Shown here in pieces: positions 1-12,500 of a stretch of DNA of 12,500 nt. Location of the stretch: positions 1,426,074 through 1,438,573 of the forward strand of contig CAUJGJ010000208.1 of assembly GCA_963170055.1 (NCBI GenBank), in the 5' to 3' direction. The notes under the pieces were generated by a model. It did not search any database, was not told the DNA's origin, and saw only the letters and a list, made by a program, of their open reading frames with translations. The position numbers and the translations under genes are program-made. How positions within the stretch are numbered: position 1 is the stretch's first letter; the number at the start of each line of letters is the position of its first letter. Origin of the DNA: Halisarca cf. caerulea. Taxonomy: Eukaryota > Porifera > Demospongiae > Chondrillida > Halisarcidae.

Positions 1-198
1 TAGAAAACTAACTGTGTGATGCATAATTATAGTTTCCATGTAGTAATCTTGTAGTCAGCACACAACATACAACTCTGTGACGTGTACTCAATGTATACGG
101 GCTGTTGTTTTGTACACAAATAAACACCACTACTAAGTCAACAGTAGGCAGCATGCATCCAATAAATAATGTATATACGTACATGAGTATAATTATAA
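1..198. other. Sequence downstream of GMPS
   Basis: AT-rich, with no coding frame I can support. AATAAA occurs twice on the plus strand (near 118 and 161), the wrong strand for GMPS, so it could belong to a plus-strand gene to the left that ends here. That is a guess. Confidence 0.4.
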
Positions 199-8361
<8,163 letters not shown>

Positions 8362-8387
8362 TTCCGCGCTTGTGTCACTGCGATAAA
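8362..8387. promoter_or_regulatory. 26-bp spacer between the GMPS and POLR2D start codons (bidirectional start region)
   Basis: The two ATGs diverge with only 26 bp between them. On each side the ATG lies inside ATGGCGG: GCCGCCAT at 8354-8361 read from the minus strand, and AAAATGGCGG at 8385-8394 on plus. This matches the known YY1 core (CCAT / ATGGCGGC), which often overlies start codons of housekeeping genes in animals. I see no TATA box. Either the leaders are very short or the two transcription start regions overlap inside the opposite first exon. Confidence 0.6.
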
Positions 8388-10982
<2,595 letters not shown>

Positions 10983-11139
10983 TGCATGCATACGTTCATA
11001 CTATTTTATAATATACACACGAACACACGCACACATGACAGATGCATGCACATTGTTTCATTCTGATTGCAATGAAAATTAACAATGAAAAACAGTTTCA
11101 TGATTATCACATGTATGTCACATTCAAGTCACATGCATG
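10983..11139. other. Convergent 3' region between POLR2D and ESF1
   Basis: Only 157 bp separate the two stop codons. No AATAAA is visible for either gene here; on the minus strand a TATAAA-like word near 11003 could serve ESF1. Overlapping 3' UTRs are likely. Confidence 0.5.
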
Positions 11140-11449
11140 TCACATGATTGTTCTTTTCTTCTTAGTTTTCCCTTTCGTTTTACTTTTAATTGATTTAACC
11201 AGCTGCTGTAGCCTGTGTGCAGACCAAACGGAAGAACAAATCTGCATGACACATACATTGCATACATACGTACATTACATGCACAGAATATATATATGGT
11301 CCACTTTTTATTGCCTACACTATATATAATATGTGCATTGCAGTACATTCAAAGCTATGAAAATTGATGCATTCGTCTACACTGAAACAAGGGATGTGTA
11401 CACACAATATCATGCATTAGTGCATACATACATGCATGCGCGTGCACAC

Positions 11450-11488
<39 letters not shown>

Positions 11489-11704
11489 CATATCCACACG
11501 CACACACATGCACACATTCACTCACTCTCTTGTCTGTGAAGTTGGTCTCTTCCTCTTGGCCTCACTGACCCCCTCCTCCACACGACTGTCCTCTCTCTCC
11601 TCCTTCTGAAGTCTCCTCTGCCTCTCCAGTACTAGAGCAGCCATTGACTTGGTTGGCCTGTTCAGTTATATACACAATAAACAGTATTTAAAGTGTGACG
11701 TAAT

Positions 11705-11773
<69 letters not shown>

Positions 11774-11804
11774 CGCACACGTACACGCACATGCACACAC
11801 ACAT

Positions 11805-11873
<69 letters not shown>

Positions 11874-12500
11874 TATTGCGGATGTGATGGATCTACAGCA
11901 TATTCTGATGAATTGTAAATGGCAGCAAAACGAGAATCGTCCAAATCAATCTGAAAACTGTCCTCAGTTTTCTTCTTTGCCTGCATAGAAAGAAGTAGAC
12001 AAAGAACGCCAGCTATAGCTACTAGTACACACAGTGAAACCACTACTAAAGGACACCTCCAAAACACAGCCATGTCCATTAACAGGACACCGTTACTCTG
12101 CCCCATTTGAATATCTTGCAATACACACACATACATAGGATACCACCCCGATAGTCCAACACACAGGCAGCTCTGGTCTACACAGCCATCACGTAGGGTG
12201 AGACCCTATCTTCCACACCTGCCACAGCAAAATGAGGTAAGTACGTGTGTACTGTGGAACCTGCATCATGCGGACACCTTGGGGACTAGCAAAAGTGTCT
12301 TGATTTTTCAGGGTTGCCCCAATATGTCATTCACACGTGTATGATAATTTAGGAGCGTAACCTAATACCCAGTTTACAGTCCAGATCTTCAAGTGTCCTG
12401 AAATGTAGCAGGTTTTACTTCATGTATGCATAAAACAGCTCTCACTTCCTCTCCTTTTCTTTTCTTCCGTTTCTTCTTTTTCTTTTCCTTTTCTTCTTTG
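11140..12500 (-). CDS. ESF1: ESF1-like nucleolar pre-rRNA processing factor, 3' four exons (5' part outside the window)
   Basis: ESF1 is a nucleolar small-subunit processome factor needed for 18S rRNA maturation. Exons in transcript order: 12500-12446 (runs off the window), 11980-11871, 11657-11526, 11212-11140 with TGA at 11142-11140. Phases join cleanly (0, 2, 2). The first exon is a Lys/Glu-rich low-complexity stretch. The second and third carry a NUC153-type motif: [18 protein letters not shown] followed by HPQYKPTKSM across the junction. The last exon encodes [14 protein letters not shown] and a basic tail, matching the LIKSIKTKT-type end of human ESF1. If the third exon ran on without splicing it would stop after TSQTRE, but its GTGAGT donor and the matching final exon argue for splicing. 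NOL10 also has a NUC153 domain, but its tail differs. Confidence 0.88.
11441..11519. repeat. (CA/TG)n at the 5' end of the last ESF1 intron
   Basis: A short CA run with CATGCA variants follows the donor GTGAGTGAATGTGTGC at 11525. Confidence 0.9.
11705..11870. repeat. (CA/TG)n filling most of an ESF1 intron
   Basis: CA repeat with CACG variants makes up about 166 of 213 intron bases (11658-11870). The ESF1 sense-strand donor reads CAA|GTGTGTG. Confidence 0.95.
12250..12420. mobile_element. Degraded MITE-like inverted repeat (ESF1 intron)
   Basis: TACTGTGGAACCTGCATCAT at the left and the reverse complement of GTAGCAGGTTTTACTT at the right share a GGAACCTGC..GGACAC pattern with mismatches. The left end resembles the GTGGAACCTG ends of the 553-728 element. 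Similarity is weak, so the limits are approximate. Confidence 0.4.

Noticed and set aside
11518..11525. TGA just after the third ESF1 exon as the natural stop
   Set aside because: A strong GTGAGT donor precedes it, and the exon at 11212-11140 joins in phase to supply the conserved LVKSIKSKT end.

Overview
The window is a piece of an animal nuclear genome. It holds three spliced housekeeping genes whose exons I could join in frame, using GT-AG splice sites and similarity to the human proteins as I know them. Splicing, a metazoan-type GMP synthase, POLR2D and ESF1, and introns of roughly 0.1-1.5 kb in a compact layout point to a small-genome invertebrate. A sponge or another marine invertebrate is a guess I cannot prove from this sequence. 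I see no prokaryotic operon, CRISPR array, tRNA or rRNA.

Layout. (1) Positions 199-8361, minus strand: a complete 14-exon GMP synthase gene (GMPS, 710 codons plus stop), the last step of de novo GMP synthesis. (2) Positions 8388-10982, plus strand: a complete 3-exon gene for RNA polymerase II subunit RPB4 (POLR2D, 142 aa). It is head-to-head with GMPS, and the two start codons are only 26 bp apart. (3) Positions 11140-12500, minus strand: the last four exons of ESF1, a nucleolar pre-rRNA processing factor. It converges on POLR2D, with 157 bp between the stop codons, and its 5' part lies beyond the window. All three products serve basic growth functions (GTP supply, mRNA transcription, ribosome assembly). 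Sharing a promoter region fits that, but the proteins do not form one pathway.

The non-coding sequence is dominated by long (CA/TG)n microsatellites. Each long tract lies at the 5' end of an intron and reads TG on the sense strand of its own gene, whichever strand that gene is on. In six introns the splice-donor GT is itself the first repeat unit. The introns also carry several short terminal-inverted-repeat elements (MITE-like), a G-rich minisatellite, a 45-bp tandem repeat, hairpins, poly-C runs and a long polypyrimidine tract.

I found no new multi-gene system. The most unusual signals are the donor-anchored TG tracts and the very short bidirectional start region with two mirrored ATGGCGG motifs.
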